Assembly (NCBI GenBank): GCA_024680555.1
Contig: JAILCC010000004.1
Span: 1 to 48,249 of the forward strand
Source: a bacterium
GTDB lineage: Bacteria; Cyanobacteriota; Vampirovibrionia; Gastranaerophilales; JAILCC01
Direction of reading: 5' to 3'
DNA length: 48,249 nt
In this document: piece by piece, positions 18,287-26,982 of the stretch
Layout of the letters: each line of letters begins with the position of its first letter
How positions within the stretch are numbered: the stretch's first letter is position 1
Position numbers and translations under genes: made by a program
The notes under the pieces: model-generated
The model's database searches: none
What the model was told of the DNA's origin: nothing
What the model saw: only the letters and a program-made list of their open reading frames with translations

Positions 18287-19096
18287 TTACATATTTTTAC
18301 CCAACGGTATCGGCACAAGATTGCGGAAGAATTTGTATTCACCATAGTCTTTCGGTAATTCTTCCCAATAACGATAAATTCTTAAACCCTTTTTTTGAAG
18401 CTCCTGCGCCAATTCATCAGCCTGAAATTCATCTCCGAGCAAACAGGGATAACAAAACGGACTTGCCGAATTTATATCTATATTTAAAAGATTTTTATTG
18501 CCGTATTTTTCATAAAGTTCTAAAAATTTTACCCTTCTTAAGATTAAAGTATCATATCTTGCTATTTCATCTGCCGTTTTCTCATTCAATAACTCAATTT
18601 CTGCCTTATCAAAATCTCTCTCATTCTTATACATTTCTTCTTCATTTTTGGGCGCATTATTAACTTCTTGTTCAGGTGCAATTTTTAACGAAGTATCCCG
18701 TATCCACAAATAACTTCCGTTATATACGTTAAGAAATTTTCTTGCAGAATTAAACGACGCAAATCCCATTGGCTCACTATAAAAAGAATGCGCATTATCA
18801 ACAACCAAATGCGGATATTTTTGTGCAAGTATATCGACATTTTTATCACAAACTCCAAAATAGTTAGGATACAATATGAACGCATTCTTTGAAAAATCCT
18901 GCAAAGGCATAAAACTATCGTCTATATGATAAAAGAGAGGTTTGCATTTTTCTTGAATAAGCGCACGTCGAATGACAGGACAGACATAATACGGAATATA
19001 CATCTCCTTTATGCCGTAAACTCTGACAATATACCTAAGTGAATTTCTCGCAAGGTTTAGTTTTATAAGATTGTACTTACTATTCAAAGCTTTCAT
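18287..19096 (-). CDS. DegT-like PLP-dependent aminotransferase-family protein
   Basis: This 269-residue protein resembles short members of the DegT/DnrJ/EryC1 aminotransferase family. YVCPVIRRAL and the ILYPNYFGVCDKNVD stretch recall the family's N-terminal half. VVDNAHSFYSEP supplies the usual Asp that contacts the pyridoxal ring. SARKFLNVYNGSYLW (about 115-130) fits the PLP-lysine region, with the Lys in RKF. The protein is about 100 residues shorter than typical sugar aminotransferases, so the substrate and even the catalytic competence are uncertain. The start overlaps the EFR1 gene by 17 bases, so the two are translationally coupled. The pairing of an EFR1 ferredoxin with a DegT-like protein hints at a small redox or cell-surface modification operon, but I cannot name the pathway. 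Confidence 0.6.
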   Translation of the reverse strand: MKALNSKYNLIKLNLARNSLRYIVRVYGIKEMYIPYYVCPVIRRALIQEKCKPLFYHIDDSFMPLQDFSKNAFILYPNYFGVCDKNVDILAQKYPHLVVDNAHSFYSEPMGFASFNSARKFLNVYNGSYLWIRDTSLKIAPEQEVNNAPKNEEEMYKNERDFDKAEIELLNEKTADEIARYDTLILRRVKFLELYEKYGNKNLLNIDINSASPFCYPCLLGDEFQADELAQELQKKGLRIYRYWEELPKDYGEYKFFRNLVPIPLGKNM

Positions 19097-19847
19097 TCGC
19101 CATAATTATTTCATTTAAGCTTACTTCGGGGTTTCTAAATCGTTTATCGCTCATTTGATATTTTAATTTTATTGCATTTTTGGGACAGTTATGGGTACAA
19201 GACAGGCAGCTTTCGCATTCTTTTCCAAAAACAGGCTTATCCTTTCCGCCCTGAAAAACATTTCCTACAGGGCAAACCTTCTTGCATATTCCGCACCCGA
19301 TACACTCATCATTAACATAAAACATCTTGGGGTTATATTTTTCTAGCTTGCAAATTGTAACTGCACTAATTGCCGAAAATATATTATTCAAAATACCGCT
19401 GCGCTCTCTTTTGGGGATTTTTAAATTCACTTCGTCTACTATTTGAGATAAATTTTCTTCAATATTCTTTTTACCCAAGTTTTCAAGCTGTTTATCTATA
19501 TCAAAAAACGGAAGATAATTGTCTACCATCAAAAGTTTTTCATAATAATCCGCCTTGTTTCCGTTTTGCGCAAGAAGCTTTTTCATTTCATGCAAAGAAC
19601 CGCCTGCGGTATTTCCGTACGTTGCAATAACAAATGTATATTTGGAATTTATAGTACATTTCTTCAAATATTCTCTAACGATATTAGGAATTGAAAACGC
19701 ATAGACAGGATAAATAATTCCTACAATATCATCCTCTACAACATACTCATTGTTATTTATCATTTGAGGTATAGACAAAAGCTCAGCTTCAAAACGTTTT
19801 GCAACTGCCAAACTATTTCCCGTACCGGTAAAATATAATATTTTCAT
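19080..19847 (-). CDS. EFR1-type flavodoxin/ferredoxin fusion
   Basis: This 255-residue protein combines two electron-transfer modules. Residues 1-155 are a flavodoxin-like domain starting ILYFTGTGNSLAVAKR (FMN loop TGTGNS), with IIYPVYAFSIPN and ATYGNTAGG as the other flavin loops. Residues about 180-230 hold two [4Fe-4S] motifs: CIGCGICKKVCPVGN and CESCLSCTHNCPKNA, a bacterial 2[4Fe-4S] ferredoxin. This is the EFR1 family architecture. It probably shuttles electrons in the cytoplasm; the partner is unknown. AAGGTG lies 5 bases before the ATG. It is upstream of and coupled to the DegT-like gene. Confidence 0.92.
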   Translation of the reverse strand: MKILYFTGTGNSLAVAKRFEAELLSIPQMINNNEYVVEDDIVGIIYPVYAFSIPNIVREYLKKCTINSKYTFVIATYGNTAGGSLHEMKKLLAQNGNKADYYEKLLMVDNYLPFFDIDKQLENLGKKNIEENLSQIVDEVNLKIPKRERSGILNNIFSAISAVTICKLEKYNPKMFYVNDECIGCGICKKVCPVGNVFQGGKDKPVFGKECESCLSCTHNCPKNAIKLKYQMSDKRFRNPEVSLNEIIMANESFE

Positions 19848-19860
19848 AATTCACCTTATC

Positions 19861-19890
19861 AAAAAAGCACACCGCATAAGCAGTGCGGCT
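19861..19890 (-). terminator. Terminator after alaS
   Basis: CCGCA (19872-19876) and TGCGG (19884-19888) form the hairpin core with additional flanking pairing. On the minus strand it is followed by a T-run (complement of A19861-19866). It ends the alaS transcript just before the EFR1 gene. Confidence 0.7.
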
Positions 19891-19895
19891 TTATT

Positions 19896-22544
19896 TTATT
19901 TTGTAAGCTCCGTTTTAATTTCAGCAAGAATATTATCGAGATTTGCCGGATTTTTTGCACCGCCTTGGGCAAAGTTTGGACGTCCGCCGCCCTTGCCGTC
20001 ACAAGCTGTTGCTATTTTGTTAACTATTTCGCCTGCCTTAACACCTTTAGCAACGACGTCATCCGACACTTTGACGATAATTGAAATTTTTTCGCCGTCA
20101 AATGATGCCAATGCAACTACACCGGAACCCAGCTTGCTCGAAAATTTTTCAGCGGAATTTTTAAGGATTTCACCGTTAAAACCGTCTGCTCTGGCAACAA
20201 GAACTTTGCCAAAAGAAGTGTCGACGGCATCTTTAACGAGTTCGTCCATCTTGGAAGCCGCAACTTTATTTTCAAGTTCTTTAACTCTCTTCTGAGCATT
20301 TCTGCTTTCTTCAACGATTTTATCGAGTCTTTCTTCAAGTTCATTAGGTGTAACTTTGAGGTTTTTAGTTACTCTGTCCAAAATATCGTTATGCTCATTC
20401 AAGTATTCAAGCGCCGCATTTGCACAAATTGCTTCAATTCTTCTTACTCCTGCCGAGATTGCGCTTTCAGAAAGAACTTTTGCAAAAACTATATCGCCCG
20501 TATTTGAAACGTGCAAACCGCCGCAAAGCTCTTTGCTGATACTGCCTATTTCAACAACTCGCACATTGTCGCCGTATTTTTCATCGAATAATGCGATTGC
20601 ACCTGAGTTTTTGGCATCGTCAATACTCATAACAGTTGTATGACAATCAATAGCAGCCCTAATTTGTTCGTTCACAATTTTTTCAACCTGCTTGATTTCT
20701 TCCTTCGTCAAGCCTCTATCAAAAGTAAAGTCAAACCTTGTTCTGTTTTCTTCAACCTGAGAACCGGCCTGAGCAACTTGCGAACCGACAACCTGTAAAA
20801 GTGCCGCTTGCAAAAGGTGTGCCAATGAGTGGTGCGCTCTGATTTGTTTTTTGCGGTCAGAAGTTACTTTCGCCGTAACAATGTCGCCGACATTCAAATT
20901 TCCTTGAAGGATTTTTGCCTTGTGAATGTACAAGTTATCAAGTTTCAATGTGTCTATAACCTGCGCCTCAATACCGTCCGCAACAATAACACCGGTATCG
21001 CCAACCTGACCGCCGCCTTCGCCGTAGAAAGTCGTTTTGTCTAATACGATATTAACTTCATCACCAAGTTCACCCTTTTCAACAAGGTCATTATCCTTGA
21101 CGATAGCCACAACTTTACAGCCGTCCTCGACATCCTTTTCGTAGCCCAAAAACTTGGTTTCACCGTTTTTCTTTTTGATATCAACGTAGATAAGATTTTG
21201 AGTAAGGCTGATTTTAACATGCGCATTCTTTGCACGTTCTTTTTGTTCATTCATCTCATTTTTAAAGCCTTCCTCATCAACCGTTAAACCGTTATCCTGC
21301 GCAATTTCGACTGTAAGTTCAAACGGGAAGCCAAATGTATCATAAAGTTTAAATGCGTTTTTCCCTGATATAACAGTTGAACCCGACTTTTTAGTTTCTT
21401 CAATTACCTGAGCCAAAAGAACTTCTCCCTTGTCAAGTGTAAGTTTGAAACGTTCTTCTTCAGTTTTTATGGTTTCAATTATTTTATCTCTGTTTTGAGC
21501 AAGTTCGGGATAAGTATCTTTGTAGTTATCTACAACCGTATCAACAATTTTATAAAGGAACGGCAATTCAAGTCCGAGCATTTTGCCATGACGTAAAGCA
21601 CGGCGCAAAATCATTCTTTCTACATAACCCCTGCCATCATTGCTCGGAGTGAGTCCGTCAGCAATCATAAATGTTACGCAGCGTGCGTGGTCGGTAATAA
21701 TTCTGATGCTTGTATCGACCTTTTCGCCTTCCTGTTTGTATTTACGCCCCGATAACTCGCAAACCTTTTGCAAAATCGGCTGCAATAAATCCGTATCAAA
21801 TGTCGAGGTCAAACCGTTTACAACCATTGTTACACGCTCTAACCCCATACCGGTATCGACGTTCTTTTTCTTGAGCGGTGTTTGGTTGCCATCCTCATCC
21901 TGATTTAATTCCGTAAATACGAGGTTCCAAATTTCCACAAACCTGTCACATTCGCATGTAGTAATGGAACAGTTTGGACCGCAAGCGTACTCTTCACCTA
22001 AATCATAGTGAATTTCGGAACACGGACCGCATGGACCTGATGCACCGGCAGGTCCCCAAAAGTTATCTTTTTTACCTTTACGCAAAATTCTTTCTTTTGG
22101 TACACCAATGCTTTCCCATATTTGTGCCGCCTCGTCATCAGTTTCAAAAACCGTTATCCATAGTCTGTCCTTGTCCAAATTCAAATAGTTGGTAACAAAG
22201 TCCCACGCCCATGGAATGATTTCTTTTTTAAAGTAATCGCCAAAACTAAAGTTGCCGAGCATTTCAAAAAACGTATGGTGGCGAGGAGTTCTGCCTACAT
22301 TTTCTATGTCTGAGTCTTTTCCGCCGGCTCTTGCACATTTTTGACAAGTCGTAATTCTCGGTGGGTTAGGAGGGTCTTGATATCCCAAGAAAAACGGAAC
22401 AAACTGCAGCATGCCTGCTGTTGTCAATAGCACTGTCGGGTTATCCGGAATTAGACTTGAACTCGGATAATGCAAGTGGTCATGTTTGTTTTTGAAAAAC
22501 TCTATATATTTTTTTCTTATTTCTGCACCTGTTAATTTTGTCAT
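19896..22544 (-). CDS. alaS: Alanyl-tRNA synthetase
   Basis: This full-length AlaRS has 882 residues, the normal bacterial size. It charges tRNA-Ala and edits Ser/Gly mischarging. The class II catalytic core is at the N-terminus (HTFFEMLGNFSFGDYF, SGPCGPCSEIHYD, NDGRGYVERMILRRALRHG). The editing domain (about 560-710) has the zinc-binding pairs HHSLAHLL and CGGLH. The C-terminal DHHA1 domain ends with GGGRPNFAQGG. All conserved motifs look intact. The start has GAGG about 6 bases upstream. The promoter (22578-22606) lies partly inside the 59-bp tandem repeat, and a terminator follows the gene. Confidence 0.98.
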   Translation of the reverse strand: MTKLTGAEIRKKYIEFFKNKHDHLHYPSSSLIPDNPTVLLTTAGMLQFVPFFLGYQDPPNPPRITTCQKCARAGGKDSDIENVGRTPRHHTFFEMLGNFSFGDYFKKEIIPWAWDFVTNYLNLDKDRLWITVFETDDEAAQIWESIGVPKERILRKGKKDNFWGPAGASGPCGPCSEIHYDLGEEYACGPNCSITTCECDRFVEIWNLVFTELNQDEDGNQTPLKKKNVDTGMGLERVTMVVNGLTSTFDTDLLQPILQKVCELSGRKYKQEGEKVDTSIRIITDHARCVTFMIADGLTPSNDGRGYVERMILRRALRHGKMLGLELPFLYKIVDTVVDNYKDTYPELAQNRDKIIETIKTEEERFKLTLDKGEVLLAQVIEETKKSGSTVISGKNAFKLYDTFGFPFELTVEIAQDNGLTVDEEGFKNEMNEQKERAKNAHVKISLTQNLIYVDIKKKNGETKFLGYEKDVEDGCKVVAIVKDNDLVEKGELGDEVNIVLDKTTFYGEGGGQVGDTGVIVADGIEAQVIDTLKLDNLYIHKAKILQGNLNVGDIVTAKVTSDRKKQIRAHHSLAHLLQAALLQVVGSQVAQAGSQVEENRTRFDFTFDRGLTKEEIKQVEKIVNEQIRAAIDCHTTVMSIDDAKNSGAIALFDEKYGDNVRVVEIGSISKELCGGLHVSNTGDIVFAKVLSESAISAGVRRIEAICANAALEYLNEHNDILDRVTKNLKVTPNELEERLDKIVEESRNAQKRVKELENKVAASKMDELVKDAVDTSFGKVLVARADGFNGEILKNSAEKFSSKLGSGVVALASFDGEKISIIVKVSDDVVAKGVKAGEIVNKIATACDGKGGGRPNFAQGGAKNPANLDNILAEIKTELTK

Positions 22545-22577
22545 GATGTCCTCTTTTCATTCTCTATTTCTGTGCAA

Positions 22578-22606
22578 ATTATATAACAAAGGTGCTGCGC
22601 ACACAA
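22578..22606 (-). promoter_or_regulatory. alaS promoter
   Basis: On the minus strand TTGTGT (22606-22601) is followed after 17 bases by TATAAT (22583-22578), about 34 bases before the alaS ATG. The -35 element is part of the tandem repeat unit; the -10 exists only next to the copy closest to alaS. Confidence 0.6.
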
Positions 22607-22727
22607 ATTGGCTACCAACCCTTGTGATTTATCTCTATTTCTTTATGTAAGTGCTGCGCACACAAATTGGCTACCAACCCTTATGAATTATTTCCTCTTC
22701 TTTATGTAGGTGCTGCGCACACAAATT
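22592..22727. repeat. 59-bp tandem repeat, about 2.3 copies
   Basis: gtgctgcgcacacaaatt occurs at 22592, 22651 and 22710 with an exact 59-base period. The first two copies share 32 identical bases ending in ggctaccaaccctt; the remaining 27 bases are similar but diverged (both end in ctttatgta), and the third copy stops after 18 bases. It contains the palindrome TGCGCA. It sits in the 368-base gap upstream of alaS. The rest of that gap holds a terminator (22750-22775) and an AT-rich tail with a small dyad CCAACA/TGTTGG (22872-22888), and I see no gene in it. Confidence 0.85.
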
Positions 22728-22749
22728 AAATAGTAAGAACACATAAGAA

Positions 22750-22775
22750 AACCGCAAAGACTACGCTTTGCGGTT
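22750..22775 (-). terminator. Hairpin downstream of the 347-aa gene
   Basis: AACCGCAAAG (22750-22759) and CTTTGCGGTT (22766-22775) form a perfect 10-bp stem with a 6-base loop, followed on the minus strand by TTCTTATG. It lies about 140 bases after the stop of the minus-strand gene ending at 22913. The T-run is short, so termination may be partial. Confidence 0.6.
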
Positions 22776-22912
22776 AAAATAGTTTAGCAAATTTTTCCAG
22801 GATATTTTACTCTACTTGCTACATTTATAATGTTTATATTGTAGCTCTGAGGATGGTCGGCACTACTCATGCCAACACTTTATGTTGGTTCAACATCTAG
22901 TCAGCCATCATT

Positions 22913-23956
22913 CTATGAGAAGATTTTGAATGTCTTTTCAATGTTGTTTTGAATTACTTTTTGAATTGCTTCAAGTTCTGTTTCGATAGCTTTGTGTTGA
23001 GTTTCGATGTTCTTTTCTTGAGCTTCAAGAACTTTATCTTGCGCTTGAACTTCAGCTGTATCACGTTCGTATCTTGCAAGAACGTCAGCATCATCTTCTG
23101 TGTAACTACGTTGAGAGAATGTGTCTGTTTGGTCTGCACGCCAATCCATGATTGCTTCTTGACCGGTTGGGTTAATCAATCTTTCTTCTGATTCCCATTT
23201 GTCTTGCAATTCATAGAAACGCTCTCTTGAAATACCACCGTTTAAAGTATATCCGTTTTCACGAAGATAGCTATAAAATCCTTGTGTAATAATTTGACAC
23301 AAACCATGAGATAACAATGTTTGTAAATCTCTGTTATCAGAATCACCTGCATAAGCTCCGTTTACTTTTGGAGTATATTTGTTCATTGTGTTTGAAATTA
23401 AAGCATTTTTTACAGAATCAACTGCAGAATTAAAAACAGCAGGTGTAATTGCAGATTTCAGTTTATATTTCCATTTTGTATTATCCGTAGCACTTTCTGT
23501 TTTATCTATTTCAAAATAATTTCCAATATTTGCTGCAGTGAGACCATCAAATGCATCCAACAGAGTTGCTTGTCCTGTCCACGTTTGTTCTTTCATTTGC
23601 TCCGTAGGAGAGTAAGAAACTGTTTCATCACCGGTTTGTTTGTCATCAGAAAGGTACGGACAATCTTGACCTTCACTGATTGATGACCACGCTGCACCAC
23701 AAATAGGAATTACAACGTAACCTGATTTAAGAAGGTTACCAAAAGTAGCTTCATTCCAAATTGTGTCACCTTTTTCGTTAGTTGACGAAATTGAAATTCT
23801 TTTGTTGTTCATGCCTTCTGTGTAGGCTTGGGCAATTTCTGCCGTTCTGTACGCCAATTGAATACGGCGTGTGTTAATTGTTTGTGATTGGAATTCCAAA
23901 TCACTCTTTCTTGCTGTGAGAGCCAAATATCTGGCTTGACTTGCTGCTAAACCCAT
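22913..23956 (-). CDS. Lineage-type protein with conserved helical ends (paralogue 1)
   Basis: This 347-residue protein is of unknown function. Its start has AAGGAG 8 bases upstream. It has no signal peptide and no membrane segment. The N-terminal ~55 residues (MGLAASQARYLALTARKSDL onward to AYTEGMNN) are predicted helical and nearly match the paralogue at 24105-25211. The C-terminal ~75 residues are a coiled coil rich in Glu, Gln and Lys, ending NNIEKTFKIFS, again matching the paralogue. The middle differs in sequence and length. Conserved helical ends around a variable middle recall flagellin-like or other self-assembling secreted subunits, but no sequence similarity to flagellin is evident. 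I associate this family with Melainabacteria. It has its own upstream region containing a TTGTTACAA palindrome. Confidence 0.8.
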   Translation of the reverse strand: MGLAASQARYLALTARKSDLEFQSQTINTRRIQLAYRTAEIAQAYTEGMNNKRISISSTNEKGDTIWNEATFGNLLKSGYVVIPICGAAWSSISEGQDCPYLSDDKQTGDETVSYSPTEQMKEQTWTGQATLLDAFDGLTAANIGNYFEIDKTESATDNTKWKYKLKSAITPAVFNSAVDSVKNALISNTMNKYTPKVNGAYAGDSDNRDLQTLLSHGLCQIITQGFYSYLRENGYTLNGGISRERFYELQDKWESEERLINPTGQEAIMDWRADQTDTFSQRSYTEDDADVLARYERDTAEVQAQDKVLEAQEKNIETQHKAIETELEAIQKVIQNNIEKTFKIFS

Positions 23957-24104
23957 TTTTTTTACTCCTTATGTTACTAAACTAATAAAATTTCTGGTTT
24001 TTTATAAAGACTTACAGTATAATAAAAAATGATAGTATATACTAAAGTCATATTTTTTATATATTGTTACAATTCTTAACTTTTTTTACTCCTTTCCGGT
24101 TGTA

Positions 24105-25211
24105 TTAACCAAATGTCTTAAATGTCTGTTCTATATTCTTTTCAATTACTTTCTTAACTGATTCCATTTCTGTTTGAACGGCATTGTGTTCAGTTTCAAT
24201 ACGTTTTACTTGTAATTCAAGTTCTTTATCTTTTGCTTGAATTTCTGCAGTAGCAGCTTCGTATAATGCCAATGCAGCCGCATCATCTTCGGTATACAAT
24301 GCTTGTTTAAACATATTTGATTCATCTGCACGCCAATCAACAACAGTTTTTACACTTCTTGTCTGTGCATCGTTTTGGAATTCTTCAACGAGTTTTTCGT
24401 AGGTTGTTTCCGTTCTGTTGCCGCCTTCATCAACATTAAAATATTTACCTGTTCCGTAACCATGCTCAACGAGGAAGTTGAAGAACGTTGTTGTAACAAC
24501 TTGTCCTACGCCGCTTACTAACAAGCTTTGAATATCCATGCCTTTGTACTCATCATTGAGAACTCTGACAAAGCTAGTTGCTTGGTACAAAGTACCACCT
24601 CTTACAGCACATTTTGCTTGATTTTCACTTGAAAGCATACAATACTGTTCGTATGTCATCGGTGATGTACTCGGTGTATATATAATGTCTTCGGTAACAA
24701 TATGATTTCCGTCAGCGTCAACTTTTGCATCGAATTTACCTTTATGACCGGCATAAAGTTTTTGGAAATCATCGTCAGAAACTTTTGTGCCCTTTGTGTA
24801 CATAGTAAATTCTTCTTGTACATCATAAGAACTCGGCGCAAATTTGCTTCTTACTGATTCCGGCAACGATGCCAAAACATCAGCTGAGATTTCTTGTCCG
24901 ACAGCAAATTCTTTGTACGGAGACGGAACCAAGCTGTTTCCGCCGATACCCATAATTTGGTATCCGTGCGAAGCTGCGTTGGAGAAAGTTAATTCTGACC
25001 AAATTTTTGTTGTTGTTCCGTCAGTATTATTTGAATAATCTGCAACACGAATAACTTTATTATTCATTGCTTCAGTATAAGCCTTGGCAGCATCAGCAGA
25101 TCTGGTTGCAAGGTTCATTCTGGCAGTATTAATAGACTGAGCCTGAAATTCCAAATCGGATAGTCGTGCTGTTAATGATAAGTATCTGCATTGACTAGCT
25201 GAAAGTCCCAT
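24105..25211 (-). CDS. Lineage-type protein with conserved helical ends (paralogue 2)
   Basis: This 368-residue protein is of unknown function and paralogous to the preceding entry. I start it at MGLSASQ (25211), aligned with the paralogue and with AAGGAG 12 bases upstream; an in-frame ATG at 25241 would add ten residues. The N-terminus reads MGLSASQCRYLSLTARLSDL and ends its conserved part at AYTEAMNN. The C-terminus is a coiled coil (from about DWRADESNMFKQ, YTEDDAA) ending KNIEQTFKTFG. The middle (about 60-290) has little in common with the paralogue. No signal peptide is seen. The two genes are separated by 148 bases and are probably transcribed separately. A perfect inverted repeat (25317-25338) lies upstream. 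Confidence 0.8.
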   Translation of the reverse strand: MGLSASQCRYLSLTARLSDLEFQAQSINTARMNLATRSADAAKAYTEAMNNKVIRVADYSNNTDGTTTKIWSELTFSNAASHGYQIMGIGGNSLVPSPYKEFAVGQEISADVLASLPESVRSKFAPSSYDVQEEFTMYTKGTKVSDDDFQKLYAGHKGKFDAKVDADGNHIVTEDIIYTPSTSPMTYEQYCMLSSENQAKCAVRGGTLYQATSFVRVLNDEYKGMDIQSLLVSGVGQVVTTTFFNFLVEHGYGTGKYFNVDEGGNRTETTYEKLVEEFQNDAQTRSVKTVVDWRADESNMFKQALYTEDDAAALALYEAATAEIQAKDKELELQVKRIETEHNAVQTEMESVKKVIEKNIEQTFKTFG

Positions 25212-25316
25212 TTTTAACTTATACTCCTTGTTGCTATACATGCCCTCTAAGGGCTACAAGGTTTTTATCGGCATGTTTAATGGAAAACTTTAATTTTTCG
25301 ACTTTCTTTGTTAAGT

Positions 25317-25338
25317 TTTTGTTACAAAAGTAACAAAA
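25317..25338. promoter_or_regulatory. Inverted repeat TTTTGTTAC/GTAACAAAA upstream of paralogue 2
   Basis: TTTTGTTAC (25317-25325) and GTAACAAAA (25330-25338) are perfect 9-bp arms around AAAA. It lies about 110 bases upstream of the paralogue 2 start and about 60 bases after the stop of the histidine kinase. No T-run follows on either strand, so an operator is likelier than a terminator. The upstream region of paralogue 1 holds a related palindrome TTGTTACAA at 24063-24071. Confidence 0.45.
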
Positions 25339-25398
25339 CGAATAATCGGCTGATACTCATAAAAAACAAGCAGGTAAAGATTTTGGAGTAAATATTAC

Positions 25399-26982
25399 CT
25401 AATATGGAAATTCTGACTCTATGGGAACAGATATTCTAAAAGTCGTTCCATGCCCGAGACTGCTTTCGACCTCAATTTTTCCGGAATGTTCTTCTATGAT
25501 TTTTTTTGCCAGTGCCAGTCCCAAACCGGTACCCTGTCCTATTTTTTTCGTTGTAAAACCAAAATCAAAAATCTTTTTTATATTTGATTTTGAAATTCCT
25601 TCGCCGGTATCGGAAATCGCCACCACAACGGCATTATCTTTTACAAATGTTCTTATTTCAATACTTCCTTTATCTTTTATACTTTGACACGCATTCAAAA
25701 GAATATTCATAAAAACTTGATTTATATAATCGGGATAACAAGACACAGGAGGTATTTTTTCATAATTTTCTTTAATTTGAATTCTGCTCTTAGTTTCTTG
25801 ATTTAAAAGGGTAAGTGTACTTTTTATACCGTCAATTATATTGACTTTTTTCTTCTTCGCTTCATCAAGTCTGGCAAAATTTTTCAATGTTTTAACGAGA
25901 TTTTCAATACGTCTGAGCGCTTCTTTGTTTATGGGCGAAACTTCAGAAACAAAATTCTTTAATTTATTTATATCAGAAGCTCTTTGCGTACATTCTTCCA
26001 ACATACCCATATTGCTGATAACAACGCCAAGAGGGGTATTTATCTCATGTGCGACACCCGCAACAAGCTGCCCTAACGCCGCCATTTTTTCCGACTGAAC
26101 TATTTGGAGTTGGGCATCTTTCAATTGTGCAAGTGCTTCTTCCAGTTCAGTTTTTTGCTTTTTTAATGCATTATACAACTCTTCTTTTGCAAACGAAGTG
26201 GAAAGCAGAGAACAGACGCTTTTAACCAATTCTATTTCATCTTTTTGCCACATATTTTGTGAAGCTTTTTTGTATAAAATAAGAACGCCAAAAACCTTTT
26301 TATCCTGATAAACAGGTGCAAGCAGCTTTGATTTTGATTTTTTGTTATCAACTTCACTTGTAACTTTGAGTAACTTATACCCCTCATCAAAAGCAAACTC
26401 CGCTTTTGTAATGTCCAGCGTTTTTTCCAACTGTTCTATAGTTATTTTTAATATTTTTTTTGTATTTATATATTCCTGCACCTTTTGGGATACAAAGTTG
26501 ATTAAATTTGTCCGCACAAGCTGATTTTCCAATTTTAGTTTCAAATCTTGCGAAGCCAAGATTTGCTCTTCAAGTTTTGAATTTTTTTCTTCCAATTCTA
26601 TATATTTTAATGATGTATATGCCTGATTATCGTTGCGCAATATTACAACTCTCTCATCGTCATTCAAAAACAACGAGGTAATGGTGTATTCCTCAAATAT
26701 ACTGTCTTTGACCTGTTTTGTAATATTCGCAAAAAAGGTTTCCGTTGCATCCAGTGCAGCTTTAATCGGATTATAAGAAAGTATTTCTTCACTTTTTAAT
26801 ATACATATTTCAAAATTAAAAAAGTGAGCCAACTTATTTATGTTTGAAATCTTCGGATACTTATTTTGCGCAATCGGATTTTTATATTTAATGCTGCCAT
26901 CAATATTGCAGATAAATACTTCATCTCCCGAAGCCGTAAAAACATCCTGCAATATATTATTTGTCATCATTTTTGTTACCAT
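25399..26982 (-). CDS. Cytoplasmic sensor histidine kinase (PAS-like, GAF-like, HisKA, HATPase)
   Basis: This 527-residue histidine kinase has no membrane segment or signal peptide. The N-terminal ~120 residues look PAS-like (EVFICNIDGSIKYKNPIAQ). Residues about 125-155 are a coiled coil. Residues about 160-270 fit a GAF-like domain (NLINFVSQKVQEY, LLAPVYQDKKVFGVLILYK). A second coiled coil (about 270-300) leads to HisKA with H312 in GVAHEINTPLG. The ATPase domain has the N box (FMNILLNACQSI), DTGEGIS and GTGLGLALAKKI, all intact. The start at 26982 overlaps the TPR gene by 26 bases; ATGs at 26970 and 26967 are alternatives. There is no response regulator nearby. Close coupling to the TPR protein suggests that the two work together. 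Confidence 0.92.
   Translation of the reverse strand: MVTKMMTNNILQDVFTASGDEVFICNIDGSIKYKNPIAQNKYPKISNINKLAHFFNFEICILKSEEILSYNPIKAALDATETFFANITKQVKDSIFEEYTITSLFLNDDERVVILRNDNQAYTSLKYIELEEKNSKLEEQILASQDLKLKLENQLVRTNLINFVSQKVQEYINTKKILKITIEQLEKTLDITKAEFAFDEGYKLLKVTSEVDNKKSKSKLLAPVYQDKKVFGVLILYKKASQNMWQKDEIELVKSVCSLLSTSFAKEELYNALKKQKTELEEALAQLKDAQLQIVQSEKMAALGQLVAGVAHEINTPLGVVISNMGMLEECTQRASDINKLKNFVSEVSPINKEALRRIENLVKTLKNFARLDEAKKKKVNIIDGIKSTLTLLNQETKSRIQIKENYEKIPPVSCYPDYINQVFMNILLNACQSIKDKGSIEIRTFVKDNAVVVAISDTGEGISKSNIKKIFDFGFTTKKIGQGTGLGLALAKKIIEEHSGKIEVESSLGHGTTFRISVPIESEFPY

Noticed and set aside
18220..18345. Longer N-terminus of the hemolysin III-like protein
   Set aside because: It lacks family similarity, overlaps the upstream gene, and the ATG at 18219 has a good ribosome site.
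22592..22727. CRISPR-like look: 32-base repeat, 27-base interval, partial third copy
   Set aside because: The intervals resemble each other (both end in ctttatgta) and there are no cas genes, so it is a diverged tandem repeat.
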